Shown here: piece by piece, positions 22,644 to 33,817 of the stretch
How the letters are laid out: each line of letters begins with the position of its first letter
Numbering within the stretch: position 1 is the first letter of the stretch
Notes under the pieces: generated by a model
Told to the model about the DNA's origin: nothing
The model's database searches: none
The model's input: the letters and a program-made list of their open reading frames with translations, nothing else
Program-made: the position numbers and the translations under genes
Origin: Thermothielavioides terrestris NRRL 8126
Lineage: Eukaryota > Ascomycota > Sordariomycetes > Sordariales > Chaetomiaceae
Length of the DNA: 64,000 nt
Direction of reading: 5' to 3'
NCBI RefSeq assembly: GCF_000226115.1
Contig: NC_016458.1
Coordinates: 4,436,001 to 4,500,000 of the forward strand

Positions 22644-23894
22644 CGTCTTACCGGTCTGTTCAGGGGTAGTGTACATGCACCCACAAGATAAAATCCGCAC
22701 TATATTTAGAACCTGAGATGTTTACGTGCATATGTACATCGTTACCTATACGAGATTCGTTGTAAGCAAGCCCGACCATGTGAGGGGCTCGCTGTTGCGG
22801 GAGCTGATGCTGCTGTGGCCGGCATGAGACGCGAACGGACCCCTGGGGGTTCCGAAGTGCACATGCACACTCACGCTTTCACGTGCAACAGACATAACGT
22901 TAGGTATCCAGCAGTGGAAATATCCCATGCTTTTACCACTGTAACCCAACTGTTGACCCAGGTAGCCTCCTTTGCCCGGTTGCTCTGCTAGAGAACTCTG
23001 GACCCTACAGGCATGCACTGGTATTACTGCATGTTGTGAACACAGTGTCTCAAGTCGCTTTGCATACTGTACTTGGCAACCCCACCATTCTAAACATGGA
23101 TTGCGTCTGGCAGCAGCACCAACTCCTGGGCAGGCGGGTCCTACAACAACGTGCCTGGCCAACATTCACTCGTGTAACTCGGAACTGCAGCTGAACACGC
23201 AGGCTGCCTGCAGCTGGTCTTTCCAGCAAACCTCGCGCCCAGCTTCGTGGTCAACACAGACTTTCCTCCTTCATCTTGGCTACCTACCCAGGAATTTGAT
23301 CTCTCCGCCATTCCTGCGTTCGAACCCCCTTTGACACTGGCGCTTTCTCTGTACAACGCATCATCGCGCGGTCCCCGCCGTCCCTGTTGCTCGAGACTCG
23401 GCCCGCCGCGCGGCTGCCCCCCGGAGACCATCTGAAGCCGACCCTCCGCGATGACAACATGCTGCTAGACGACGCCTGTGATCGCGCATTCTACGTCCTT
23501 CCGCACATGCATCGTACAAACTCGTGCTCCGGTGGCAAACCATCAGTTGCCCTGTGATTTCGGACGCAAACGCTCGCTGTGCAGACGGCCAGACCGACTC
23601 CGCCGGCCGAGATCGCGAGAGCTGTCGAGCTGGCGCATCGCATCACGACCTCCATACCCCGTGAAACGCTCCCTTTCCCACGCTCCAAATTACTCTCCAT
23701 CTCGCTCGCTACTTCCCGCGCGCCGTGTGTTGTTTCGTTTCGTTTGACTTACCAGTCGCTCCGAGCACAATAATCATTCTATTCTTCTTTGACCGACGTC
23801 GGGTTCACCCCGCTCTTTTGGTCTCTTAGTCACCTGGTAACCCGCCGCTTCCATAGCCCCGTCGCGTCCGCATATCCCGCTGTCGGCCGACACA
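22644..23894. other. Intergenic region and 5' leader of the CCCH/SMR gene
   Basis: It includes the JmjC 3' UTR and a C/T-rich segment from about 23440 to 23894 that reads like a promoter and leader. I see no gene. One GTTCGAACC match near 23319 is not part of a tRNA. Confidence 0.55.
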
Positions 23895-26236
23895 ATGGTC
23901 TCCGACGAGACGTACGAGATCTGCCTCCCTATTCTCCAGGACCCGAACATCGAGGATGAGGACAAGACGGACAAGCTCGAGGAGCTGCTTAAAGAAAAGA
24001 CAAGCCTGACTGGCCAAGCCCTGGAGAACGCCGTGTTGGATGCGTTGTGGCGATATCGAGAGGGGGGAGGGAGTGCGACTTCGCCGCCGCCGATCAGACA
24101 AACTATTTTGCGACGGCCATCGCCGGCTTCCTGGCGTGGTTCTGGGACCCCGCTCTCGAGCTCGCCTCGCTTGGGCGTCAGTCCGCTTGCCCCGCCAGGC
24201 TTCTTGCCGACGCCCTTTGGTCGCACAAAGTCGTCGACCGCTTCGCCCTTCGGATCCCCGAGACCGTCCCCGAGGCTCGCGTTTGCCACTCCCGTGCCGC
24301 ACAGTCCGAGCTTGAACGCGTACCAGTTCGCCAACGACGAGGCGCCTTCGCAGGAGGTCTTTGGTGACTACCAGTCGGACAATGTAGACTGGCTCGTGAG
24401 CGACGACGCAGCCAGCGTGGCATCTTCGGTCGGTGCCTCCAACGGACTGAATGTCAGCGCTCCCGAATTCGTTTCCATGCAGCATCAGGCCGACATGACC
24501 CCCTACGACATGCTACGGTCCATTCTGGGACAGAGCAAGTCGGACGAGGAAATCAGCGCTGCGCTCGCCCTGCATGGCTACGATCTCGGTGCCACGGTTG
24601 CGGCCATCATGGAGACTCAGGCGCAAGACAACAGGGCGTCGGCTGCCCAGGCGGAGGAGGGCCGCGTGGTCATCGGCAAGGCGATGGCTACCGACGGCCG
24701 CCCAGCTACCCCGGCGGATCAGCAAAAGACAGGCGTCATCTGCAAGTTCTACCTCTCCACGGGCCAGTGTCTGCGGGCAGATTGCCGCTTCAGCCATGAC
24801 TTGAGCAGCCACATCTGCAAGTGAGTACCGTAGTACTAGCGTGAATTCGGCAACAAAGGAGCTCGAAGGGCATTCGTGGCTGACTTGGATCCAGATACTG
24901 GGTTGCCGGTAACTGCCTTGCCGGCAACACCTGCGTCTTCTCTCACGATCCGGCGCATCTCGTCAACCGGCTGAACGTCGACGGCTCCGGAACGCCGCCG
25001 ACGCAACATGCCGCGGTGAATGTTCAGGACTACAGCAGTTTCCCGGCGCTCCAGCCCAGTACTCCGGAGCAGACGCCCTTCTTCCTCGCCGCTGCCAACT
25101 ACCCCGCTGTGGGAGTGACGCCCCCGCCGGGTTTCAAAGCGCACCACGGCGGCTACCCCGACCGTCCCCGGTCTCGGCCAGGCAGTCGTCACCAGCAAAA
25201 GGACAACGCTCAGACGGCGCCTTCACCAGACGACGCCGACGCCTTCCCGTCTCTGGGCTCGGCTGCGGTCAAGCAGGCAAAGAAGCATCACGGCAAGAGG
25301 GGCGGCCACGGTCACGGAGCCCACAAGGAGAACGCCGCACCGAGCACTCTGGCAGATATTGTCAAGATGTCTCCTTCTCCGACGCCGTCCCTGCAGCAAA
25401 ACCGTAGGATGCCCCGCAATGGCAGCTCGACGAGCGTTCGGAACGGAGAGAACAGCGCGGCTGCGCAGGCGATCCCGAGTCCAAAGCATATCCCGTGGCT
25501 TGAGACTGGCGAGAGAGCCAACAAAGCGTATCTCAAGGCGCGGCAGGAGGCCATCAAGCACGGCGGTCTGCGGAACAAGTTCCTCCAGAGGTATGTTTTC
25601 GAATGCAGCGATCGAGCGCGAGGGTGATACTGACGTTGTGTCGGCAGCGCGGCTCAAGCATGGAACCGCAACGATGCGCGGGCTGCCAAGGCGCTCAGCC
25701 TGCGGGGCCAGAGCGAGAACGAGCTCATGAAGAAGGCCCACCGGGAGGCGGCGCAGCTGTTGTATGAGCAACGCAACAAGGACCGGGCGAGCTGCCCTGA
25801 GATCTACGTCGACCTGCACGGGCTGCACCCGGAGGAGGCGGTCGAGTACCTCGAGGGCATCCTCATGGAGAACGCGGCGGAGAGCAGGCCGATCTACGCC
25901 ATCACGGGCACGGGCCACCACAGCAAGAATGGTAAGGACAAGGTCGGCAAGGCGGTCCGGAGCTTCCTGAACGAGTGGCGCTACGCCTACCGCGAGTTCT
26001 CGGTCCCCGGCGACCGGAACAGCACGGGCGGCATCCTGGGCATCGACGCGCGCAGCTGGGACCGGTCGCTCTCGCAGGACGGCAAGTCGCTGACGCGGAA
26101 GGAGGAGGACAAGGAGGAGGTGGACATCCTGTCGCAGGGCGTCGAGATCGGCGACGGCAAGGTCAAGCTGCTTGTTAGGGACACGTCGGTCTCGAAGGAG
26201 CCGCCCAAGGGTCCGTCCGGGGCCAGGGCCAGGTGA
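23895..26236 (+). CDS. CCCH zinc-finger and SMR-domain protein
   Basis: Three exons, 23895-24820, 24895-25590 and 25648-26236, give 736 aa. Residues about 205-240 (TPYDMLRSILG...EEISAALALHGYDLGATVAAIM) look like a CUE/UBA-type helical bundle. Two tandem CCCH fingers follow: CKFYLSTGQCLRADCRFSH and CKYWVAGNCLAGNTCVFSH, the second spanning intron 1. The C-terminus carries DUF1771-like sequence (LSLRGQSENELMKKAHREAAQLL) and then an SMR domain from about residue 593 (YVDLHGLHPEEAVEYLEGIL, ITGTGHH). SMR domains bind or cleave nucleic acid, and in eukaryotes are tied to mRNA surveillance on stalled ribosomes. The order CUE-CCCH-SMR suggests a ribosome- or RNA-quality-control role; this is inference. 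Confidence 0.88.
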
Positions 26237-27099
26237 CGGCGGCGGGGCAGGCCATGGGGGATGGTTGGATGCTGGCCGCCTTTAAAGGGACCGTAGCTAG
26301 CTAGCTCACCACTCAGGCAGAACAAGTTAAAGACTATCACACACACGAGTTTCAACCTCTCGGTAGAAGAAAGTTCTTGCTTGTATTGTAACTCCGGGTT
26401 CGATGCCAAGAGCTCCCTCTGATGTTGGCTAGAGCCTGGAGTGAACTGTTAGGCTGCGGTAACGTTCCTGTGTTGTCTATGTACGAGCCATGACAAGTCC
26501 GTTATCACATCATCAACTCCGTCGTGAAGGATGTAGTTTACAGATTCAGAGTCCTGGGTCATGTTGTTGTTAACTTGCGCAATACTCAGCATCTGTACCT
26601 CCGTACCACGTCATGTTTGCCGTTAGGTACGGTACAAGTTGGTCGTAAGTCAATCCGTATTCGTAACTCGCTGTAACACTCCCGCTGCGCCGCACCAAAG
26701 TGGTTGGTTGGTTGGAGCCTGCCCAACGTCAGCCCCGATCTGGTCAGCTCCAGAGTCTGGCCAGAATCCGACCCACAGACCCCGGCGCCCCGTGTCGACT
26801 GCGCAACATGGAACACTTTCAGCCCCGAGCCTCCGATTCCCTCGCATCGAGACGCTCTCGCTGTCAGCAATTCGCACCGTTGACCCGGCTCGCCGCGAGG
26901 TTTATTGCAACACAATCCAACGCTATGCGCAGGTAGCACTCTGTCTGCACCCACCCGCTTCCGTCGGCGTTCCCTCTGCGGGGACCCGCTTCTGCTACTA
27001 TTCCGTTGCATCCCGTCGCTCGCATCCGCCCTCTTGCTACGCAAGTGTACTGCCGGCCGGCCCAACTGGGACAAGCCAACACTGACCGACCCCGACGCG
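26237..27099. other. Intergenic region between two plus-strand genes
   Basis: Holds the CCCH/SMR 3' UTR and the Tvp38 promoter. A perfect B-box match (GGTTCGATGCC, 26394-26404) has no tRNA fold around it. I see no gene. Confidence 0.55.
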
Positions 27100-28497
27100 A
27101 TGCCTCTCGCTCTGGATGATGACTCCCCCTCGCCGGCCCGAACCGCCTCTCCGGCAGCCCGTCTGTCCCTGTCCTCCTCCGATCACCACCGGCACCCTTC
27201 GGCCGCGTCCCGGGCTCCGCGCCCAACGCCTCCCGGCGCCCGCCGCCTCTCCTCCGCTGCTGCCGCCCCGCGCGAACCACCATCATCCTCTCCCCCCTCC
27301 TTCTCCTTCTCCATAAGATCCCTCTTCGCCGACCTCGTCTCCGTAGCCACCGCGCTCCTGCAGCAGCTGGTCCGGCTGTACCTGACCCTGACGCCGCCGC
27401 AGCGCGCGCTGGTGGTGATCGCGGGCGCGGCCGCGCTCGCCCTCTCCGTCGTCTTCCTCGTCCTGTCGCACCGCATCTTCGCCTGGCTCGGCCCGCTCGC
27501 CGCCGGCTGGCGCGCCCACCCGGCCGGCTGGCCGCTCGTCTGGCTGGCCACCTTCGCCACCGCCTTCCCGCCCGTCATCGGCTACTCGACCTGCGTCACC
27601 GTCGCCGGCTTCGTCTACGGCTTCCCCTGGGGCTGGCCGCTGGCCGCCAGCGCGACCGTCGCCGGGTCCGCCGCCGCCTTCCTCACCAGCCGCGGCGTGT
27701 TCGCCGGCTACGTGCAGCGGCTGGTCGGCAAGGACCGGCGCTTCGTCGCGCTCGGCCAGGTGCTAAGGCGCGACGGCCTCGGCGTGCTCGTCATGATCCG
27801 GCTGTGTCCGCTGCCGTATAGCCTGAGTAATGGGTTCCTGGCCACGGTGGGGAGCGTGAGGGCGAGAAGCTTCGCGCTGGCTACGGCCGCGGCCACGTAC
27901 GTATCCTCGCTCCTCTTCTCTCTTCCCTGAAACTTGAATACAGGACGATACTACTGGAATTGGGTCGGAAGAGGGCGGGGGAGGGCAAAAGAGAAACAGC
28001 AAAAACAAAGGAGCTGACGAGAGCACAGGCCGAAACTGCTGATACACGTCTTCGTCGGCTCGCGGCTCGCGCTGCTGGCCGAGTCGGGCGACAAGATGAC
28101 GGGCTTCGACCGCGCCATCAACTTCGTCAGCATGGGCCTCTTCGGCGTGCTCGGCTTCTGCGTCGGCCTGCTCATATACCGCCGGACCATGGCGCGGGCG
28201 GCGGAGCTGGCGCGCGAGGCCGAGTTGGAGGCCGGCGACGCGCTCCTGGACGGCAGCAGCAACCCGGCAGAGGGCGACGACGAAGACCTGGAGCAGGGCG
28301 TGATGCTCGGCGATGACGACCTGGAGAACGGCCGGATGGTGCACCCGGACGAGCTGGATGCTGCCGCGCTCATGGAAGACGACGACATCTCGCTGTGGGA
28401 TACGGCCGGCGACGGCGGGTACAGGGACAGCTGGGATGACGGCGCCGCTGTCGGTCAGGGCGCCGGTGCCAAGGGCGTCGGGGCGAATGGGCACTGA
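27100..28497 (+). CDS. Tvp38/TMEM64-type Golgi membrane protein (VTT domain)
   Basis: Two exons, 27100-27896 and 28029-28497, give 421 aa. The N-terminal 75 residues are Ser/Pro/Ala-rich and probably cytosolic. Several hydrophobic helices follow: ALVVIAGAAALALSVVFLVL, then WLATFATAFPPVIGY with the VTT/SNARE-associated core GYSTCVTVAGFVYGFPWGW. MIRLCPLPYSLSNGFLATVG is the hallmark second half of the domain. Exon 2 adds PKLLIHVFVGSRLALLAE and a last membrane helix (FGVLGFCVGLLIYRR) before an acidic cytosolic tail. Yeast Tvp38 sits in Tvp23/Tvp18/Tvp15 Golgi vesicles. Related VTT proteins act as scramblases, so a lipid-transport role is possible but not shown here. Confidence 0.88.
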
Positions 28498-28881
28498 GGC
28501 CGAAGGAGGTATCAACGGCGTCCACACGTAGTAGAAAGAATGGGCTGTGAGATGTATATATGCCGGCCGGTCTTGTCAGGCCTCGGTCAGTCAGTTTGCT
28601 GAGGGTTTTCGCATGAAGCGGCGTTGGAGTTTGGAGATGTGTTATTTCACACGGTTGGCGCCTAGGATCTGGGATAGACGGCGGCTATAGACCCTTCTCC
28701 ATACACTCAGTCTGGAGGGAAACGGTATAATATTGCTTCGAAGCACGGCTTATGGTAGTTCTCTACCAGACGCTCGTGATGGCCGACAGGTATCTCTCGC
28801 TATGCACTCCCTAACTCCTTGCTTTGCGATGCCTGTAGAAACATGAAACCAAATATGCCAACCCATGGTTTAAGAGACCAA
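28498..28881. other. Convergent intergenic region (3' UTRs)
   Basis: Lies between the Tvp38 gene and the minus-strand gene ending at 28882. No gene or clear repeat is visible. Confidence 0.55.
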
Positions 28882-30541
28882 TCAATGCCCCTGGAATTGC
28901 TTCATGAACTCAATCGCCTGCTCCATAGGGTACCCTATGAAGACTGGGCCACGTATGTTAAAGACAACCGGCGGGCGGTCGCCCCTGTCCGCCGCCGGTC
29001 CGGCCGTTCCAGGGACGTTGATAAATGTAGGCTGCGGTCTGCTCGATGCGGGTGTTTCTTTGGATGGCATGGCCTTCTGCTCCACTGGAGCGTTTGCGGC
29101 ATCCTCCTGCTTTACGGCTCCCCCGAACACCTTAGAATGGTCGAAGGGGCATCTGCTTGCTGTCGCTGCCGCTGGCTTCGGCAAGGCTTGTTCCTGGGCA
29201 GGCGCAGGTGGAGAGGCTTCGCGTCGCTGCGCGATGCCCGCCTCCACGGGCACGGAGATCCCCCAGGGTCGGCTGGGGGACTCGCCGACTCTAACGTCCC
29301 TCATCGGGCGGTCGAATCGACTTTCCCGCTCTTCGTCTACGGGCGCTTGATTCTCCGGCCCCGGGTCAGCGGCCGCAACCGTCTGTGCCCAGTCTTCTAC
29401 TCTCTTGTTCGAAGCCTCATCGACTTCATTCTGCTCTTCCTTCGACGGTGGCAGCATCGGCTGGTGGATACGACTCAGGTCTTTGACCATGTTCACGAGA
29501 TTACCGTACTTGGCATCGAGCTTCCGTATCTGCTCCTCGTTCCGCTGATACCTCCTGACGCATACCTCGTGGCTGCGCGGAATGGCGTGCTTGTGGGTCT
29601 CAAGATAGCGAGCAATCTCTTCGGGCGAGTGCTTGTCAAGAAAGCGGATCGGGCACTTGGAAGGGACAGCGGCAGACGGCGACGCGGAGTCGTCGAACAT
29701 AGCAGCGCAAATAGGATCAGCAGGTTGATGCCGCCCGGGATCGGTCGCGCCAGCCGGGTCCTGAGAACCGTCGACCCGCTCAGCGCCGTCCGCAAGGCCG
29801 CCGTCTCGAGTTGGCTTGGCCGAGAACGGGCAGGCTAAGGCGCCTTTCTTGCCTTCGACGGTGAAGTCCTTTTCGAGGACCGTCGACGTCGAAGTCAGAG
29901 TCTCCATGCCTGGAGAGACGGACGACGATTCTCTGGCCGACGATTCTTTGGCCTCCCGGCCGCCAACGTCCAGGTCTTCACAATTTACAATAGCCGCGAG
30001 CTGCTTTGCAGCTTTGCGGCCCTCCCGGATCAGCAGCGCAATCTGGTGCTGGCTACTACCGGTCTCGCCGCGCTTCGGCAAGGGGACAACCGAGGCGCCG
30101 GTCGCCAGGGGATCCTGTACACCCGGTGACAGCTGTAGTTTCGCTAACGTCTCCGAAACTTCGGGCACGGCAGGCGCGTACTTGTCGGCGAGATATTGGT
30201 ACTGGCCAAGCTGAGCGTTAGCTGCGTGGTAGCTTTGAAACGGCTCGGCAAATGGGCGGGATGATGGCGCAAGTCAGGCAACAAAAGTTTTCTACATCTA
30301 CTGTGCAACCCTAAGGAAGACAGCTCCAGATCTAGAGCTAAAAAAGGAGATCATCACGAGAGGAGTGAGGGAAAGGATTTGCAGAATCCCCTATTTGGGA
30401 TCACAGCATCCGACGTACCTGCTCATGCGCATACCGCAGCTTATGCTCCAAGATGGTCTTGCGGTCAATGAGCGACTGCACTTCGTCCGAGAGCGCGATG
30501 AAGGACTCTGTGAGAGTCTGGATTAGGCGGATGTCACCCAT
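28882..30541 (-). CDS. Unrecognised conserved fungal protein with N-terminal coiled coil and CPF/CPI motifs
   Basis: Two exons, 30541-30419 and 30210-28882, give 483 aa. The intron has a CTAAC branch site 9 bases before its end. The N-terminus (TLTESFIALSDEVQSLIDRK, ILEHKLRYAHEQ) predicts a coiled coil. The middle has CPFSAK, then KCPIRFLDKHSPEEIARYLE and a helical segment (HEVCVRRYQRNEEQIRKLDA). Later CPFDHSKV appears, and the C-terminus reads FNIRGPVFIGYPMEQAIEFM. The repeated CP(F/I) motifs could be metal- or protein-binding sites, but I do not recognise the family. No signal peptide or membrane segment is seen. Confidence 0.75.
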
Positions 30542-31902
30542 ACCACATGGGCGTAGCAGCGAGGGTCGTCTCTGGTCGGTAATCAGCATTCGTTGTGTTG
30601 AAGGGTTGCATGGAACCCGAGCATCCCGCAGGCCTTTTTCCCGAGTTTTGGCCAGACACCCAACGGCCCACTTGGCGCGGCTGGCGTCATGTTTGGCCGG
30701 TTCCGAGAGGAGGTCGGCCCCACCGGGACAAAGAGCGCCCCACTTACCTCTTCTATCAAAGTATAACGACAACACGTCGATTGCTTCTGAGCTTTGAATT
30801 CAACTACATCACTGTGTATATCGTGTGCTGGCCAAATCCTGCGCTCTGTGTGCCGGCTGCATCTTGCACACCGTGTGTGTCAGCTGCATCCTGCACTCTT
30901 GCCAGCGGCACCTTGCACTCTCTATGATGTGTAGGGTGTATATTGCAAGAAAATGGACTTGGAATGGAAGAGAGGCTGCAGCGGAGGAAAGGGGCTGTAA
31001 GCGGAGACGGTGCCTTAGCACTAAGACATGTACATACAGCCAAAGATACGCACAGGGACAATTTCATAGTCAAGTCGTTCTCCGGAAGATAATATGGCAG
31101 GATCTAATGATCGAAAACGAGTGATGGACACTGTTACTGTTTTACCCACGGAACACAGGCTTGGCGCCATAAAAAACGATGGAAAGGCGGGTTGATATCT
31201 TCTAACAAGTGTGGTAGCGATGCCAGAGATGCCTCCTGTGATAAACGCGACTCTGGTGCTGACTAAAATACCCGTCAATCTTCCTGATGGCCGTGTGCTG
31301 CATCCTTCAGCGCCGAGAAATCCTCTCTCATCCGGAAACGGGAGTGAAGACCATTTCGGCCCCCGGAGGCCATTTCTCTTCCGGAGACCATTTCGGTCCC
31401 CGGAGACCATTTCGGCCCCCGACGACCAATTCGGCCCCCTTTCCCTCCCACTGAAGGAAGCAGCACAGGCCGTCAAGTCAAAAGGATGGATCTTAGTCAG
31501 CACTAACAGCCCATTTCGGCAGGTCGGCTTCAACCATCCCATACTTCGAGAATCCTGAGAATATCAACGCCATTTCCGCCATCGTTTTCAACACCTGGCG
31601 TGCTACGTGATGGGAGAGAGAGTGGGTGGTTGCGGAAAGATGCGGGCAACGCCAAGAAAGCTAAGAAAGGTGGGCAAAGCTCGCAGATGCGGGCTTGTGT
31701 ATATAGAGGTAGAAACCTGAGGTGCAGTGGACCGTGGATAAGTATTTGAGGGCAGTCGCACTTGGCTTGAGGAGCCGGAAAACCATCACCCAATCCACCA
31801 GCCAATCTACCACAGCACACCTGTTTCTGCCTTGGAACTTCACTCTGCACACGCAAGCAACCGCAACCTCTTCCCTGTTATCCATTCCCCCGTCTTGTAA
31901 GC
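30542..31902. promoter_or_regulatory. Divergent intergenic region between the coiled-coil gene and the iminopeptidase gene
   Basis: Both start codons face out from this 1.36-kb gap, so it holds two promoters. A minisatellite lies at 31347-31440. No gene is supported. Confidence 0.5.
31347..31440. repeat. 18-20-bp tandem repeat, about five units
   Basis: Units resemble CGGAGACCATTTCGGCCCC with small changes. They lie in the gap between two divergent genes. Confidence 0.75.
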
Positions 31903-33412
31903 ATGGCGTCTGCTGTTCAGGCTGCGCGGCTGGTCAGCCGAAAGGCACATGTCCTTCCTGGTAAGAGCCAGGACACGTCCTGCAGCGCGCACCATCCGGC
32001 CGAGACCCCTTCAGCTAAAAACATGTCCAGGACAGCTGCACGTTACCGAGCTGTTTTTCGAGGTGCCCAAGAACCACGCTCGGCCCGAGGCTGGCACTCT
32101 GAAGCTCTTCGGTCGCAGCGTCCGGAAGCATGAGCGGCCCGTCGTCCCCCTTTCCGGGTCGGAGCTCGCGAGCAAGGAGAAGCTGCCGTATCTAGTCTAC
32201 CTCGAGGGCGGGCCAGGGTTCGGTAACCAGGACCCTCAGAGCCATCCCCTGACCGAAGTCGCCCTCAACCGTGGCTACCAGGTCTTGTACCTAGACTCCC
32301 GCGGTACCGGCCTCTCCACCCCCATCAATGCCGACACCGTGCTGGCTCAGGGCGGCCCCCAAGAGCAGGCCGACTACCTCAAGCTCTTCCGCGCCAACAG
32401 CATTGTGCGCGACCTGGAAGCCGTTCGGCTGTGCCTGACTGAAGACTTCGACGACGACAAGAAGCCCTGGTCCATCTTCGGCCATTCTTTCGGCGGTTTC
32501 GTCGGCCTCACCTACCTCTCCAAGTACCCGCAAGGCCTCCGAGAAGTGTTCCTCACTGGCGGCCTTGCTCCCATCCGGCGCACCGCCGACAAGGTCTACG
32601 CGGCCACCTACAAGAAGGTCACCCAGCGCAACGTAGCCTACTACAAGAAATACCCCGAGGACGTCGCCACCGTCCGCCACCTAGCCGCGCACATCGAGTC
32701 GCACCCGGACGGGCGGATCCCGCTGCCCTCCGGCGGCCAGCTCACCGCGCAGCTGTTCCTGACCCTGGGCCTCGCCTTCGGCGGCCACGGCGGCCTGGAC
32801 GAGGTGCACTCCCTGGTGCTGCGCCTGGCCGCGGACCTGGACCAGTTCGGGCGCTTCACGCGCGGCTCGCTCGGCGCGCTCGAGGCCCGCATCCCCTTCG
32901 ACGCTCACCCGATCTATGCGCTGCTCCACGAGGCCATCTACAACCGGCTCGCGCGCGGCGCGCCCGCCACCAACTGGGCCGCCCTGCGCGTCGGCCAGAC
33001 CCTCCGCCAGTTCGGCTGGCTGGCCGCCGGCGGCGTGACGGACTTCCTCCGCGCCACCGCCGCGTCCGAGCCGCTGTACTTCGCCGGCGAGATGGTCTAC
33101 CCGTTCCACCTCGACCCGGGCAGCGCCGAGCTGCGGCCGCTAAGGGACGCCGCCGAGGTCCTCGCCGCGGAGGACGAGTGGGACGAGGACCTGTACGACG
33201 AGGCGCAGCTGGCCCGCAACGAGGTGCCCGTGTACGCGCTGAGCTATGTGGATGACATGTACGTCGATTTCGAGTTCGCGCGGGAGACGGCCTCGTTGGT
33301 GCGCGGCATCAAGGTGCACGAGACGAACGGGTGGTATCATGATGCGGTGCGGTCCAAGTCGGCGGAGGTGCTCGCCGCGATCTTCAAGCTGAGAGATGAC
33401 GATATTGATTGA
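31903..33412 (+). CDS. Proline iminopeptidase-like alpha/beta hydrolase (S33 family)
   Basis: Two exons, 31903-31960 and 32031-33412, give 479 aa. Splicing yields MASAVQAARL...HVLPGQLHVTELFFEVP. YLEGGPGFG at about residue 78 is the HGGPG oxyanion-hole motif of S33 peptidases. LDSRGTGLS follows, and GHSFGG carries the nucleophile Ser171. ETNGWYHDAVRSKS near the end should supply the catalytic His, and YALSYVDDMYVDF probably the Asp. Family members remove N-terminal proline from peptides, or hydrolyse other small substrates. Fungal copies are longer than bacterial ones, as here. No secretion signal is evident, so a cytosolic role is likely. Confidence 0.87.
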
Positions 33413-33817
33413 GGGATCGTGGGGGCTCGGTGGAATGCGATGTACGGTCCTTTCTGCGTATTTTCGACCAGCCGTCCACTCGTTCCCAGTACAGACCTCC
33501 TGGCTATTACTGCAGCCATCGTAGGTGTGCCAAGCACGGGTCAATGGAAGGACTGTTGATTATAACCACACGTCCTACACAGGGGACAAGAGTTGGGTTA
33601 TCGCATCCTATTATAAAAGCATGCGTGGGGTACACATGAATGCTTAGATGCTATCACAGTCTAGCCAGACCCTCCCCCCAGTCACTGAGATCAAACGGAA
33701 TATTCGACGGCGCTCCATCACCTCCGTAATTCAAGAGGCCGCGCGCCAGGGAATTATCCTCATATTCCGACCCCAAAAAACCAAGGATCCATGAAAATCA
33801 CCAAGCGAAACAGAGAC
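33413..33817. other. Convergent intergenic region (3' UTRs)
   Basis: Separates the iminopeptidase gene from the BTB gene. No feature is seen. Confidence 0.55.

Noticed and set aside
23315..23330. GTTCGAACCCC, a B-box-like tRNA motif
   Set aside because: No matching A box, acceptor stem or anticodon arm around it on either strand.
26394..26404. GGTTCGATGCC, a perfect B-box match
   Set aside because: Flanking 70 bases do not fold as a tRNA and it lies in a likely 3' UTR.
27763..28527. 254-codon minus-strand frame over the Tvp38 gene
   Set aside because: Opposite-strand shadow of a GC-rich coding exon, crossing the Tvp38 intron without any family resemblance.
28819..29838. 339-codon plus-strand frame opposite the coiled-coil gene
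   Set aside because: Antisense shadow; Arg/Ser/Leu-rich without motifs, whereas the minus strand shows a coherent two-exon protein.
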